The notes below the pieces were generated by a model that saw nothing but the letters and a program-made list of their open reading frames with translations, was not told where the DNA came from and made no database searches. Of a stretch of DNA of 64,000 nucleotides, positions 33,265 to 44,495 are shown piece by piece. The stretch covers positions 59,806,047 to 59,870,046 of the forward strand of contig OX123197.2 in the NCBI GenBank assembly GCA_944739405.2. Reading direction: 5' to 3'. Source of the DNA: Euclidia mi (taxonomy: Eukaryota > Arthropoda > Insecta > Lepidoptera > Erebidae). Both the position numbers and the translations under genes were made by a program. The first letter of the stretch is position 1, and each line of letters opens with the position of its first letter.

Positions 33265-36137
33265 GTGGCGCCCACGGGAATATTATAGATAGGGTTTTGT
33301 TGAGAATCCGCTGCCGGTGAGTCTTTTTTTAATTTTTTGTGTATGTGTGAAATCGTTCCAAAGCAGTGTTAGTGTTTTAGTGGTATGTGTTTTTGCTTAC
33401 TACGCTTGGTAAGCATTTTTATATTATAACTATTTCTGTTGCCGCGTGTGATAATCAATTTTGTATCAACCGCATAAGTAACAAGTTATAATCGTTTTGC
33501 TTGCGACCACGTGTCAACTAAATGACGCGCTGTGGTCACATTCATTGCTCGCATCTTTGTATTGCGATTTAAGGCCTCACGTCCACTAACGACGTGCTAA
33601 GGTCACCTTCGTTGATCGTATGCTTTGCGATTAATTTTTTTAAATGCCGCTACGGTAATTAATTGCTGCTGGTAATTATTGCTAATAATTGCTGCTTTGG
33701 CTGACTTATGGAACGAATTCACACCCTTCTCTTTTTCATTTCTTCTCATTTTTCTACTATAACCTTCTGCTAGTGATTTTGTACGGCGATACAAATATAT
33801 TTCTATATAGTAGCTATTATTAAATACTTTTACCGCCTACTACGGCGATTATCTTTTAAAATTAACTATTCTTTTCTTTCTTACTAAGAAAGTTACCACG
33901 TGTACCTAACATAGTTGGGCTGGCTGAGAATGAACGTACCTAAAGATGCTTGCGTATTATATACTAGGTATTTAGCTAGAATTCCGCGTTCATTTATTAA
34001 TAAAATGTACACGTGTCACATGCAGGTTGCTCACTAACAATAATGAACGAATGTAATTATTGTCTATTTGGTATAGAAATACGAATATCATCGTAGAATT
34101 CTTAGTTGTTCGTTTTGTCAAATGTTTATTTTGCTACAATCGTTGTTTTTGGTCTTCGATTTTATCTTCTTGTTACTGCCTATCGGTACGTTATTTGAGA
34201 ATGCATCTATTTATGCATTTACTGTTCATTGTGAACTCAAACATAAAATTCCTGCGTCGCAATTATTGAATTAATTTTTTTTTTGTAATGTTTTGTGTCG
34301 CTAGGATTGTTTCTTTCAATGTCTGGTTTCTATTGAAATATATAAAACATATAATGATATATAAATGGTAAAATTAAACCGCTGACGGCCGGAAAAATAC
34401 TTAATTATCAATGTGTAACTTGTTTCCTTTTTACTAAATGCTATGCATCTAGTTTTACTAAACCAGTTTAAGTAGTGGTTATAATGTGTTCTTGTGTTTA
34501 CGCAAATATTATTATATCAAACTGATATTATTAAACTTAATTGAATTGAAACTAACTTTAACTAAAGTGGGTATTTGCACATAAATTAAATCAATAACTT
34601 CTATTCTTGAATAACTAAGTGGCTATTTACATATGAATCAAATATATAATATTTATACCTCATTAAATAACTAAAGTGGCTGTTTACATACAAATTAAAT
34701 AAATAATTTCAATACTTAAATAACTAATGTGGGTATTTCTACATAAATCAATAATTAATATACTTTAATAACTAAAGCAAATTAATTGATTTACAAGTTA
34801 AAGATCGTACCGTAGTATCCACTTCGTATTTCACCGTCGTTTATTTTTAACCTAAAAGCTGAATAAAATAATTAAATCTTATTCTATTATAGCATAAATG
34901 TGTTTTTAAACGATTGGGTACAGTGTCATTTACAACAATGTAAGACGCATATGTATGCGAAGTTATAATTATTTGTGAAGGCCAACAATAGTACTATTGT
35001 TTTCGAGTTGGAGCTCACAAGCCACAAGATAACGCATTGTTGTGTTAACGATTTATATAAACGTGCTAACATAAAACATGAATAAATATTACTGTTATAA
35101 ATTGTCGAAGAGGTTTTCCAAACTTAATATTGTTGCACAATCTGTTATTTATTTAACTAGTTATCCAACTATCTGATAACTATCTAATTTCACATAACCA
35201 TATAAATATCAGATATGTTTCTCTTGGTGATTGCCATATAAAAGATCTTAAATTAACTCACTACAAAGTTTAAAAATGTAATGATTAATGCTCATCACTA
35301 ATGATCTAATCACTAAAACAACTTAACACTTGGTTGCAAATAGTGTATAAAAATCTTTAACTCCTAATTTCAGCTAAATCATGTACCCAAATATCTTGTT
35401 ACATATAGCTTTAGTAATGACTGATCGAAATATAATAATTTTATTTTTCCTTTATGGCTCAGTGGCTGAAAGGTTGTGTCGGATCGGTCTGTGGTTCGAT
35501 TCTCGCTTGTGTTTTTTTGTGTTTTTTAGCTATGGTTGTGTATACTATGTCATCGATTGTCTCCTGCGGTGATATACTATACATTACAACTTATTCCGAA
35601 TTGTGTATTTGCCGTTGATGACTTTGCATAATGATCAGAAACCAGTAATTGTTCGCGACAATGGAATGCGGCCGGCGCCAAGCGCGCAGTTATGACTCAC
35701 TTGTTTACGTCAACCGATCACTCGGCTCAAAACATTGTATTATACTTTATACTTAATTATAATGAACACTTTTTATGCTTTTACAATTCGCATCGAGCGC
35801 GTTAATGAGCAATTTGTTTGTGATATTGCCAACTAATCGTATGATTGTAGTATCGTAATAAAGTAAGATCGTAATATTGGTTTACGACTTATACTCTTTC
35901 AATTAATTTCACTTATCGAATACGGGTGGTCAGGTGGTGCCTACCAACATAGACTGGGTGACTATTTGCTATAAAACTCACGTATAATACCTCTTTGCGC
36001 GTCGTGTATTATAATGAATACGACACCCATCGGGAATGAATGCTGGCTTGTTCATACGTATGATTGTGTGTGGGCCTTTTGAATGTGATGTATGTCAGGT
36101 AATAGGAACGTTCAATGCTTGGTGACGTATGAATCGC
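33265..36137 (+). other. Internal region of the 3.6-kb LTR element, no genes
   Basis: Apart from the primer-site match at 33266-33280, a tRNA-like piece (35455-35515) and the pre-LTR segment shared with 26137-26370 (35909-36137), nothing stands out. The longest frames are 60-70 codons and look like chance. Confidence 0.5.
35455..35515 (+). repeat. tRNA-like segment
   Basis: TGGCTCAGTGGCT (A box, 35455-35467) and GGTTCGATTCT (B box, 35492-35502) lie at near-tRNA spacing. The acceptor and T arms do not pair well, so this is a SINE head or tRNA relic. Confidence 0.4.
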
Positions 36138-36485
36138 TGTGACGTCGAGATGACACCACCTCTCGGCCGCTTGCATCTCCGCCCCCACCGCACCGCGAGC
36201 TTCTATAAAAGCGGAGGCGTTGGCTGCGCGCCTCCCTTTTGGCGGCTGCAGCACACCGAGTTAAGTGACCAACTCTCCTGGACGAACCGGCAGCAGGACC
36301 CTCAACAAAACCTCATCCATCGCCGAATCACGCGACCCTGTGTATATCTTTTTAATAACACTTTACTAGTAATTTTTTCGCTTGCTAAATGATGTCTAAA
36401 TTTAATTGAGAATTAAATCAATTTTTATTGTAACATTTAACCACGTTTCTCATTTAAACACACCCATAGGCCTTTTTACGTTACA
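36138..36485 (+). repeat. LTR B (right LTR of the 3.6-kb element)
   Basis: TGTGACGTCGAG...TTTTTACGTTACA. TATA box TTCTATAAAAGCG at about 36202. Nearly the same as LTR A. Confidence 0.75.
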
Positions 36486-37674
36486 CCCTATTTTTTAGTT
36501 TAATTTGACCGGACTAAAGGGCGTAGAACCATGAGAAAGAACGGTCAATAAAACTCACGGTCACTCTTTTTCATTTTAATAATACATAACAATTAAACTT
36601 TTGTAAGGTGCTGCAACTGTTATATCTTCTATGTTACTTGTATATATTTACTGTACATAATACTCAAGCTAAATAATAATCAATTTAAATTTTAATGTTC
36701 ATTTAGTTAGCCTACTGAACATAGACATGGCGAAACAGGAGCATCCACTTACACCTATTACACTTAACAATGCAGGCAATCCGCGCAAATGTACAGAACC
36801 ATGATGGAAATTATGAAGTTAAATATCAAAAACAAAATTATACCAGCCCATAAGACCGCTATCAACCAGTCATCGCAAGTAGCACCCGTTCACGAGTATG
36901 GCGCATGTGCCAGCCATCATTCCTCTCGCCATATCAGAGGGACAGGGATGACCCGACACACGACGCTACCACAAGAAATGACATTTTAGTGAGCATGACG
37001 ACAACGGTATACGAACCGGCAGTAATAAAATTAACAATCTGTTGGTATACTGAACATGAACGCGAATTATGACATCATTGACCAGAATATTGGACAGTTT
37101 GATTTTTTTATATCCAATCGTGGTTATCTGACAAAGTCGCGTAACTTCAGACAAGCTAAGGACATTATCTACAAAGTGACTATAGAATTTTAAATTATTA
37201 TGGCCAACCCTTTCAAATTTCACCCTGTAAAGTCGTCCCTTTAATATCCAGCATCGATCAAATAATGACCCTTTATGAAAGAAAATTTCAATCACAGTAT
37301 AGTTTATCCAGATATTAAACCGTCCAGCTTTGTATTAAGCCAAACTGTCAACGATAATTCTAAAGGAACAAAAATGCCATCTTCAATGATTTCTCCACCT
37401 TTTTTATGGCCGAAAATTAACCGGCCCTATAGCTCCTAAACTTATTTGTGTTATTTTACAATTTTTGTTTTCTGTTTCAGGAGATATTACAGGCAGGTCG
37501 CCTGTAATATCTCCATGGCAAAATAGCGTGATTGGGACAAACTACTGGCGATTAGGGCTCTAGAAAGAGAAGCCTATGAACTGCGCGTTGTGTCTAACAA
37601 TACTATGTTCTTTATAGATGCTCCAGTTTTACTCAACAATATAAATTTAAATGAAATAAGGTTGCAGTCTTAGC
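36486..37674. other. Spacer with one perfect hairpin
   Basis: A hairpin with 15-bp perfect arms (GGAGATATTACAGGC, loop AGGTC) lies at 37480-37514. No gene is visible; the 109-codon minus frame at 36966-37295 is not recognised. Confidence 0.4.
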
Positions 37675-37850
37675 GTCCGATTGCGAAATCCTAGTGGAGA
37701 TACCAACAGACAGCCATGCAAAGGGCATCGAGTTCGAATCCACAGTGAACAACACTGAGTTTTTGGAATTGTCCATGCCTCGGAGAGCACGTTAAGCCTG
37801 GCTGTCATGAAGATCTTTGGCAGACGGTACCTCTGAATAAACTTACACCT
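37675..37850 (+). repeat. tRNA-like SINE relic
   Basis: An A-box-like AATCCTAGTGGAG (37687-37699) and a B box GAGTTCGAATCC (about 37730-37741) are followed by CGGAGAGCACGTTAAGCC, a body motif that recurs in worn form at about 60817 (GAGAGCACGTAAAACC). Confidence 0.5.
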
Positions 37851-38793
37851 GAAATATCATTCAGTCAAATCCAGTTAAAATAGCAAGCTCCAGTGTGCAA
37901 CTAGGGTGACGCTAAAGAAAAATTATGACACACCTTATTCTACCAAAACGTGTCTTAGAGCCAAAAATAGACGATAACTTAAACACAAAAATAGATCATA
38001 AGAAAAACACCAGTAAAAATAGGCAATCATTACTTCAGACGAAAAAACACATCAACTCTAACCCTTTATCTAAAATCACTTCACCAGTCTCGCAATTGGA
38101 TGAAATCTTTGTAGAAACAGGCGTAAGAATCGCTTGAAGACATAAAATAACACCAGTGCAATCGTCTTAAGTGCTAGGCCGATGCATAAAACATTTTCGG
38201 GACTCGCAGACGCGGTACCAATATGGTGTCTGGTCTACATAACATTCTAATGCGCTGAGATGTGGCTATCTAGAGAAACGATAGTAGCACTATAATCTAT
38301 TTATAAATACGCTACAGCAGAATAATTTAGAATACTTTTCTTTACGTTTCATTTGTGAACAGATATTTTTTGTTCTCTTTTTTTGTTAGCATTGATGAGA
38401 TTCAGTGCTACAAGATTGGTCGAATTTTGAGCTGCCTTCCACACTCGTAAAATGAATATCTGAGTATGATTGAATAGTGAATGAAACAGTCAATAATTAT
38501 AAAATGCATTTTAGAAAGAATTTAAAATGATCATCTATACTTACATTTAGTTAAACCTTATAACTATGACTTAGAAAACATGACTGTTGTTATTTTAATC
38601 ATCTCTACATCTCCTCTCAAACCACTTAATTTCACTTAGACAAGACAGTGTGTATAATTATTTTCAATGAAAATAAAAAGCTCCAGATTTTTCGTCGTTC
38701 TTTATAATGGCAGCTAGGCTATAATGTCAGTTTTCTCTGACGTACCTGTATAACCTGCGCCTTTCGCATATAATACCACAAATACAGCCTCTA
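37851..38793. other. AT-rich spacer, nothing recognised
   Basis: No gene or repeat relation seen. The 70-codon frame at 37925-38137 is rich in K, N and T and is not recognised. Confidence 0.35.
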
Positions 38794-40079
38794 CGGCACT
38801 GAAAATTTCGGGAATCAAGGAAGTGATACAACATTACTATTTAAAAATGTATTTATTGCTTTTCGAAGTATTCTCCGTGAAATTTGACACATTGTTCCAT
38901 ACGATGGAACCAATCATTGAAGCAACATTCCATTCGGAAATTGGGGTCTCCAAAATGGCCGTTTTGTAGGCGTCCACAGTTTCTTCAGGTGATGAAAATC
39001 TCTGTCCACGCAATTTATTCTTTATTTTAGGGAAAGTATAGAAATCATTAGGGCTTAGGTCGGGGCTGTACGGCGGATGGTCTAATAATTCTATGTTTTC
39101 TTGCTCTAAAAACTGTTTTGTTCTGTGCGCGGTGTGAGAACTCGCATTGTCGTGATGGAGGATGATGCGGCGGTTGCAGTTCTCTTTACGGAGTTCACGA
39201 ACAACCTATGGCGAACAAATGCTAGCATACCATTCTGCATTAACCGTTCTGTGTCCCTCAAGAGGAATAGTCGTAACATAGGCCGGTTTTGGAGACAAAC
39301 GTGGCCACCATTTTTTTTGCAACACTCCGTGAACGAAAAATTTTTATTGGCTTTAACTCATTTTCAAACACCCAAACTCGTGACTGGTTTTTTGTTTCGG
39401 GTTCGTACGCGTATATCCAGGATTCGTCACCTGATACGATGTTGTATACAGCATTTGAGGATCCTGCGTGGGATCTTTCGAGAGTTCTGACGCACCAAGT
39501 AACGCGAGCCGCTTTTTGCTCTTCACAGAGCGAATGCGGTATCCATCGGGAAAACATCTTTTTTACACCTAATTGTTCATGCAAGATTATTTGCATTTGA
39601 CTCATGCCAATGTCTAAAGTTGCCTAAATTTCGCGGTATGTCACATGTCGATCTTCCTCAATCAGCTTACGCACAGCATCAATGTTTTCTTGGGTGACTG
39701 CAGTTTTAGGACGACCTTGACGGGGATCATCACTGAGCTTGACACGTCCACGTTGAAATTCAGCAAACCAGCGATAAATTGTGGTTTTGGATGGGACTTC
39801 ATCACCAAATGCAGAAATTATCTGGTCAACACACTGTTTCTGTGTTAAGCCACTTCGAAAGTCATAATAAATCATCGCTCTTGAATTTTCTCGAGTCAAT
39901 TCCATTTTCTCAACGACTAAACAAGTTTGACAAAACCTTGTGACAAGACCGAGAATCTTTTTTTAAATAAATAAATGGTATTCGATTTTTAAAACCAAGG
40001 AGTTTTCAATTTCAATTAAAAACATTTTAGTATGACAGGACAGTGGAAATATTCCATTCCCGATAATTTTAGTGCAGCC
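38794..40079 (-). mobile_element. mariner transposon, full length but dead
   Basis: The ends CGGCACTGAAAATTTCGGGAAT and (reverse complement) GGCTGCACTAAAATTATCGGGAAT are inverted repeats, with TA directly outside each (38792-38793 and 40080-40081). The 1286-bp length is normal for mariner. The one gene is the decayed transposase at 38853-39905. Confidence 0.85.
38853..39905 (-). pseudogene. mariner transposase (DD34D), decayed
   Basis: Starts at an ATG (39905) with MELTRENSRAMIYYDFRSGL, an N-terminal helix-turn-helix with TTIYRWFAEFQRGR and DDPRQGRP. The catalytic domain follows with SGDESWIYAYEPETK (first D), then HHDNASSHTA (second D) and the PPYSPDL..NDF block (third D) in the region around 39050-39150. 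The frame ends in FHGEYFEKQ and a TAA at 38853-38855. Lesions: an in-frame TAG at 39624-39626 and a frameshift near 39285. The family cuts and pastes its own element at TA sites. About 351 codons, the usual length. Confidence 0.85.
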
Positions 40080-40579
40080 TATGTATAACACCTCGTTCAT
40101 ATTTAAAACAAAGCTGAGGGATTAGCACGGGTTTATCCTTGATTCCTCTCACCTTAATTCGATGGGCTCAGTGCACGCACTATGATTTTTGCAACAATCA
40201 AAACGTGCTGAACGCGTTTCAAATCCTGGTGGGTTACGAAATCACTAAACTCGTGGTCGGCCACAGGCTACTAATCAATCGATAAATAACCAATCTGAGG
40301 GCCTAGCCAAATGGCAGTCGCTTCTGATTCCTACTTTCGCTAATTCTTGGTTGCCATGGCAATACAAGGTATTCCTTCTTTGTTGACCACGTGATATCGT
40401 AAGCCTATGTCAGTTCCATACATTTTTGCAATTAGCTAATCGAACGCCATGTGGGTAGGCCCTCTGTTCAAACATACTCATATTTATCTCAACCTTGCGA
40501 CATGATAAACAAGTATGTTTAATCACAAACAAATCGATGAACCTCATTCTCAATTAAACAAAATCAAAATTAGCCTGTC
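40080..40579. other. Spacer, nothing recognised
   Basis: Single-copy-looking sequence with no frame of note. GTTTCAAATCCTGGTGGG at about 40219 is weakly B-box-like, without an A box. Confidence 0.35.
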
Positions 40580-41215
40580 ATTTATTTATTTTATTATTTA
40601 TTTATTTTCAGCCTGTAGTGTCCCACTGCAGGGCAAAGGCCTCCCTCTCCTTTTTCCACAGGTCTCTATTTTGTGTTAGCACAGGCCAGTCCTTCCTATA
40701 CGAGTCCAGTTCGTCCCGCCATCGTCGTCTCGGCCTTCCACGTTGTCGCCTAGCACCTTCGGGGACCCAATTAGTGGCGATTTTGGCCCAAAAGTCTTCC
40801 GGCATGCGGCAAACGTGGCCTGCCCAGTCCCATTTGAGTTTGCAGGCTTTGTGGGTGACATCGGCGATTTTTGTTTTGGAGCGTAGTATTGTATTTTTTA
40901 CGCGGTCTGTAAAACGGACTCCTAGGATACTACGCTCCATTGCTCGCTGGCAGACCTCGAGTGCGGACCTCTGTTGAGCAGTCAAAGACCATGTTTGTGC
41001 ACCATACGTGAGAATGGGGAGAACGCACATGTCCATGAGTTTACGCTTGTGACATAATGGGAGATCTCCTTTCATTAGGTCTTTCATCGACCAGTAGCTC
41101 TTCCAGGCGTTTTCTATGCGACGCATGACTTCTCTGTCTTGTCTCGCCTGGAAAGAGACTACTTGGCCAAGGTATAAATATTCCTGGACATATGCAATCT
41201 CCGATATGCAATCTA
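40580..41215 (-). mobile_element. RTE-type LINE, 3' fragment
   Basis: The minus strand encodes the C-terminal part of an RTE ORF2: EIAYVQEYLYLGQVVSFQ, REVMRRIENAWKSYWSMK, LPILTYGAQTWSLTAQQR, then RRQRGRPRRRWRDELDSYRKDW and a stop near 40608. It ends in an ATTT-type simple tail (TTTATTTATTTTATTATTTATTTATTTT, plus strand about 40581-40609), as RTE elements do. The readable frame runs from about 41213 to 40608 without a stop. Its 5' end abuts a Jockey ORF1 fragment. Confidence 0.8.
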
Positions 41216-41521
41216 CGAGAAGATGTATATTTGGCTTGCCTGACTATGTCGAGGATATGCTCCAAACCGAAATCAACTCGCTTGGATTTGAAAACGTGGC
41301 CATCCGTAAGATCAAATTACCGCCTGAAAGATCAGCTAGCTGTCCTCCTTTTTTAGTCCAATTACCACCTGGTGCTGATTTTGCAAAATTTCGCCAGATC
41401 AAGCTCCTATGTAACTGTATAGTCCAAATCCGCAAACATCAAAGCAAAAATCGTTACGGAACGCAGTGCTACAGGTGCCAAGGGTTTGGCTATTCGTCTA
41501 GCAACTGCAACTTAACTCCCC
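41216..41521 (+). pseudogene. Jockey ORF1 (gag-like), piece 1 of 3
   Basis: The plus frame reads DYVEDMLQTEINSLGFENVA, then FLVQLPPGADFAKFRQIK and CYRCQGFGYSSSNC. This is the PRE_C2HC domain plus the first zinc knuckle of a Jockey-type gag-like ORF1. The frame is then cut by the BEL/Pao LTR at 41522; TCCCC at 41517-41521 is the left target duplication. The second piece begins at 48840. Without the insert and one TCCCC the reading frames line up in phase. Confidence 0.85.
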
Positions 41522-42060
41522 TGGTAGCGCCATCTACCTTCCTATCTGTAACTAATCGCATCAACGTCAATGGTTGGTCGCTGCTTGGCCAATCCGAGCG
41601 ATGCCTTTTGTTTCTATCCCTCTCTATCCCATCCCCAAGAAGGGGCACGCCTTTCTCGGATTGGTCGCCGCGAAACGTCGACGCGAGAGACAGTCCAGAA
41701 CTTTCGAGAACATTCGATTCACTAAATACGCGTCCGCCGTACCGTATCACACCGCGCCGCTCACGCTATAATTATTACCGCTTATAAAACCGCTCGCAAG
41801 TGGAAGTGTTTGTGTAGTGTAGTGAATCAAGCAGCTGCATCACGAAACCACCAGGAGACTGCCCTTCTGAGAAGAAGAAGATTGCCGTACAAGGTAAGTG
41901 CCCCTCATCATTAGAATATCCTATACCCACTCATAATCCTTTTCCACATTCTCTTCCCGTATCCAATCCTAGGCGACTAAAAACCCGCTATCCTTTGTAT
42001 ACAGTCCATTTTCTTCTCCAAGTCACCTAGAACCTACGGTTTCGGTGTATCGCCGAACCA
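41522..42060 (+). repeat. 5' LTR of the nested BEL/Pao element
   Basis: TGGTAGCGCC...GCCGAACCA. A TATA box (TATAAAA) lies at about 41783. A perfect splice-donor consensus CAAG/GTAAGT lies at 41890-41899, downstream of the expected RNA start. No clear primer-binding site follows the LTR: the next bases are TTTTTTTTATCC. Confidence 0.9.
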
Positions 42061-42395
42061 TTTTTTTTATCCATACGAGACGGATTCATTTACGTTTTTA
42101 TACATTATATCGCTATACCTAGGCAGTTATAGCACCTAGCTATACTCCTAATATATTCACATAACCGTCACATGGTTTTTTCCGCCCGCATCAGTGGGTA
42201 AACTTTTATGTAGCTACCTACTTACTAAATTATTATTTCTGGAACTATCATAGTTGTCTTGTAAATCTCATATTTCGAGCAACTTTTAAATCCACAGCTC
42301 TAAAGTGTTGCCTACTTAGCCTACTTAGGTAAAATAATAGGTACATTAGATATTCTTATTTTGCTTCGTTCTCATTAGCTTATACTTACGTAAGC

Positions 42396-42688
42396 ATGTC
42401 ACAACAAAAGAAGTCACGCGTGTCGGAAGACAAAGAGATGACAATCTTAGAAGCAAAACGCAATATTTTATTTGAGCGCATTCAAAACATCTATGAACGC
42501 TCAAAAACCGCATCTATGTCTGACAGTAATAGCGAAGCATTTCTCAGTTATTGTATGACAGTAGATAGTATTCGAACAGATTTTCATAAGTTGTTAGACG
42601 ATTATAACGCAAGATTACTTTCTATCAATCCTGATGAAAAACCGAACTATCAGGCGTACACCTCATTCGAAGATCTTAAAGCTGTGCG
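42396..42688 (+). pseudogene. BEL/Pao gag, N-terminal part
   Basis: Starts at an ATG with MSQQKKSRVSEDKEMTILEA and continues as a helical, charged region up to YTSFEDLKA. Then the frame enters the MITE at about 42685-43168 and runs into nonsense. This is the first part of the BEL Gag (DUF1759-type) which would form the particle shell. Confidence 0.75.
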
Positions 42689-43168
42689 TCCACCGGATCG
42701 GAATCGGAGCGTACGGAGCGGAAGGATTTGTTGCTTTGTATTAATTTCTATGAAACTGCGTGCACTGGATCGGCATTTCTGCGCCAGAGACCGGTATTTG
42801 TGCTGATGACGTCATCCGCAGTGAACGCATCATTCGGATTCCGAGCGTTTCAAGTTCTGACGTGTTTGCGGCATTAAACTGTAGGCAAAAATACTTATTC
42901 ACGATGAACGACGATGTTTTAATTACTTTAGCAGAGTCATATGAATGTACCCAAAAATCTATGATATTCATTATTTATGATATTCATCAAATGTATAATA
43001 TTCTCCGAAAATTAATCTACAACAATATCCTCGTCACTATGCTCCTGCTTTAAAAATACCTAAATTGCCGATGCTGAATCCGAATGCAGTGGACGCACCC
43101 CATCAGCATTTTGTAAATGACGACGCTCCGTCCGCTCCGTACGCTCCGATTCCGATCCGGTGGACTCC
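42685..43168. mobile_element. MITE with perfect 32-bp inverted repeats, inside gag
   Basis: 42689-42720 (TCCACCGGATCGGAATCGGA...) is the exact reverse complement of 43133-43164. A weaker match continues a few bases outward (TGTGCG against TGGGAG). About 480 bp and without a transposase. The gag frame reads up to it and resumes after it, so it is a later insertion. The target duplication is not clear (perhaps GT). A subterminal GTGCGTCCAC motif also occurs inside. Superfamily not assigned; PIF/Harbinger-like is one guess. Confidence 0.85.
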
Positions 43169-44058
43169 CAGTTTATTGTATTATTAAGCGTATACAATCG
43201 CAATTGGAGGGTAAATGTTCAGCAGAGCCCGTTTCCCGCAAACCGAGATTACCGCCAATCGAGATTATGTCGTTTGACGGAGATATACGAAATTGGCCGT
43301 TATTCTATGCGAGTTTTAAGTCTACAGTGCACGATAATGGTTCTCTGACAGATGCTGACAGGTTGTACTATTTAATAGGTAAACTGTCACCGAAGGCCCA
43401 GTCCGTATTTGCAGGTGTCACACCCAGTGCTGAGAATGATCAGGTCATATTTCAGTCACTACTTGACAGATATCAAGAGACGCGCGTCCTAGCGTCTACT
43501 TACTTTGACCAAGCTTTAAATCTCAAACTGTCCGGCAACGCGTCTGTCGCGAATTTCCAGCTGTTTATTGATAACTTCGTAACCGCGGTTAATTCTCTTA
43601 GGAACTTAAAATTAGAAGATCTTTCCGACTTTATGTTGCTTCAACTCGCTTTAAAAAAGTTTGACACTGATACAATTCGCGCATTCGAGATGACGGAACG
43701 CAATTATAAAATACCTACACTAGATAGTTTTATTTCGTTCCTCAAAGATCAGTGTCGAATATTTCATAATACGCAGTCTGGTTCACCTGGCCCGTCTAAC
43801 ACTAACAGCAACAAACAAAGGTTGAATAAATCACGAAATAGTAATAATAACTCGGTCCCTAATCCACAATCTTACGTAACATGCTCGGAATCTAATAGTA
43901 ATAATTCACAAAAGTGTCTGTGCAGTAATATAGTGCACGACCATTTATACAAGTGTCCAGCCTTCGATAATTTGAATGCAACCGCTCGTTTTAAATGCGT
44001 AAAAGATAACAAAGCTTGCATTAATTGCTTAAGCATAAAACATAAAACAAGTAATTGA
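43169..44058 (+). pseudogene. BEL/Pao gag, main part
   Basis: After the MITE the frame reads YCIIKRIQSQLEGKC, then LPPIEIMSFDGDIRNWPLFY and DRLYYLIGKLSPKAQSVF (DUF1759-like capsid region), a Ser/Asn-rich linker and a Cys-rich zinc-knuckle region (CLCSNIVHDHLYKC ... NKACINCLSIKHKTSN). A TGA at 44056-44058 falls inside the zinc region where related elements read on into Pol, so it looks like a mutation. Confidence 0.8.
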
Positions 44059-44072
44059 TTTTGTAAGACAAA

Positions 44073-44495
44073 GTGTCAAGCCAAGCCGCTAACCTTGACA
44101 CACTTACGATTCAGAATGAGATATCGTTGTGTACGACATCCATTGCGCGGGCGGCACGCACGCGCGGACGGCCTTCGCGCGCTTGTAGTGATCAGAGCAG
44201 TGCTAGGCCGCCATGTATGGCGTCTAAGACTGTTCTGTTAGCGACAGCGCAAGTTATCATATATGATGTTAATGGGTCGCCGCACAAGGTACGTTGTCTG
44301 CTAGATAGCGCACCTCAGATCAATTTAATAACGTTAGAATTGTTCAAACGCCTCGGAATATAGAATAACTTTAAAAATACGAACTCAATAATCCGAGGGA
44401 TAGGCGGATCAGAAAAACATTGCAAGGGTTCCGTAGATATTAAAATACATTCGCGTTTTGATAGGGACATTAATTTTAACATTTCTTCGCTTATC
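44073..44495 (+). pseudogene. BEL/Pao protease region
   Basis: In a new frame: VLLATAQVIIYDVNGSPHKV, then RCLLDSAPQINLIT and LELFKRLGI. It resembles the BEL aspartic protease, where LLDSGSQ is usual; here the active-site triplet reads DSA. A TAG at 44361-44363 interrupts the frame, which continues in phase (IRGIGGSEKHCKGSVDIKI). Confidence 0.75.

Larger units (their letters stand above)
32916..36485 (+). mobile_element. Non-autonomous LTR element (LARD-like), 3.6 kb
   Basis: Two LTRs (32916-33264 and 36138-36485) in the same orientation flank 2.87 kb with no recognisable gag or pol frame. Right after the left LTR comes G+TGGCGCCCACGGGAA, which fits a primer-binding site for a tRNA ending GGCGCCA. 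The LTRs differ by about 11 substitutions and one indel in 348 bp, or roughly 3%. I did not find a matching target duplication (GTCGC left, CCCTA right), so either an end is damaged or the pair arose by recombination. Confidence 0.65.

Noticed and set aside
39125..39600. Plus-strand frames of 103-121 codons over the mariner
   Set aside because: They are mirror frames of the transposase on the minus strand.
42396..42806. gag as a complete 136-residue protein
   Set aside because: The last 40 codons are MITE sequence; the real gag continues after 43168.
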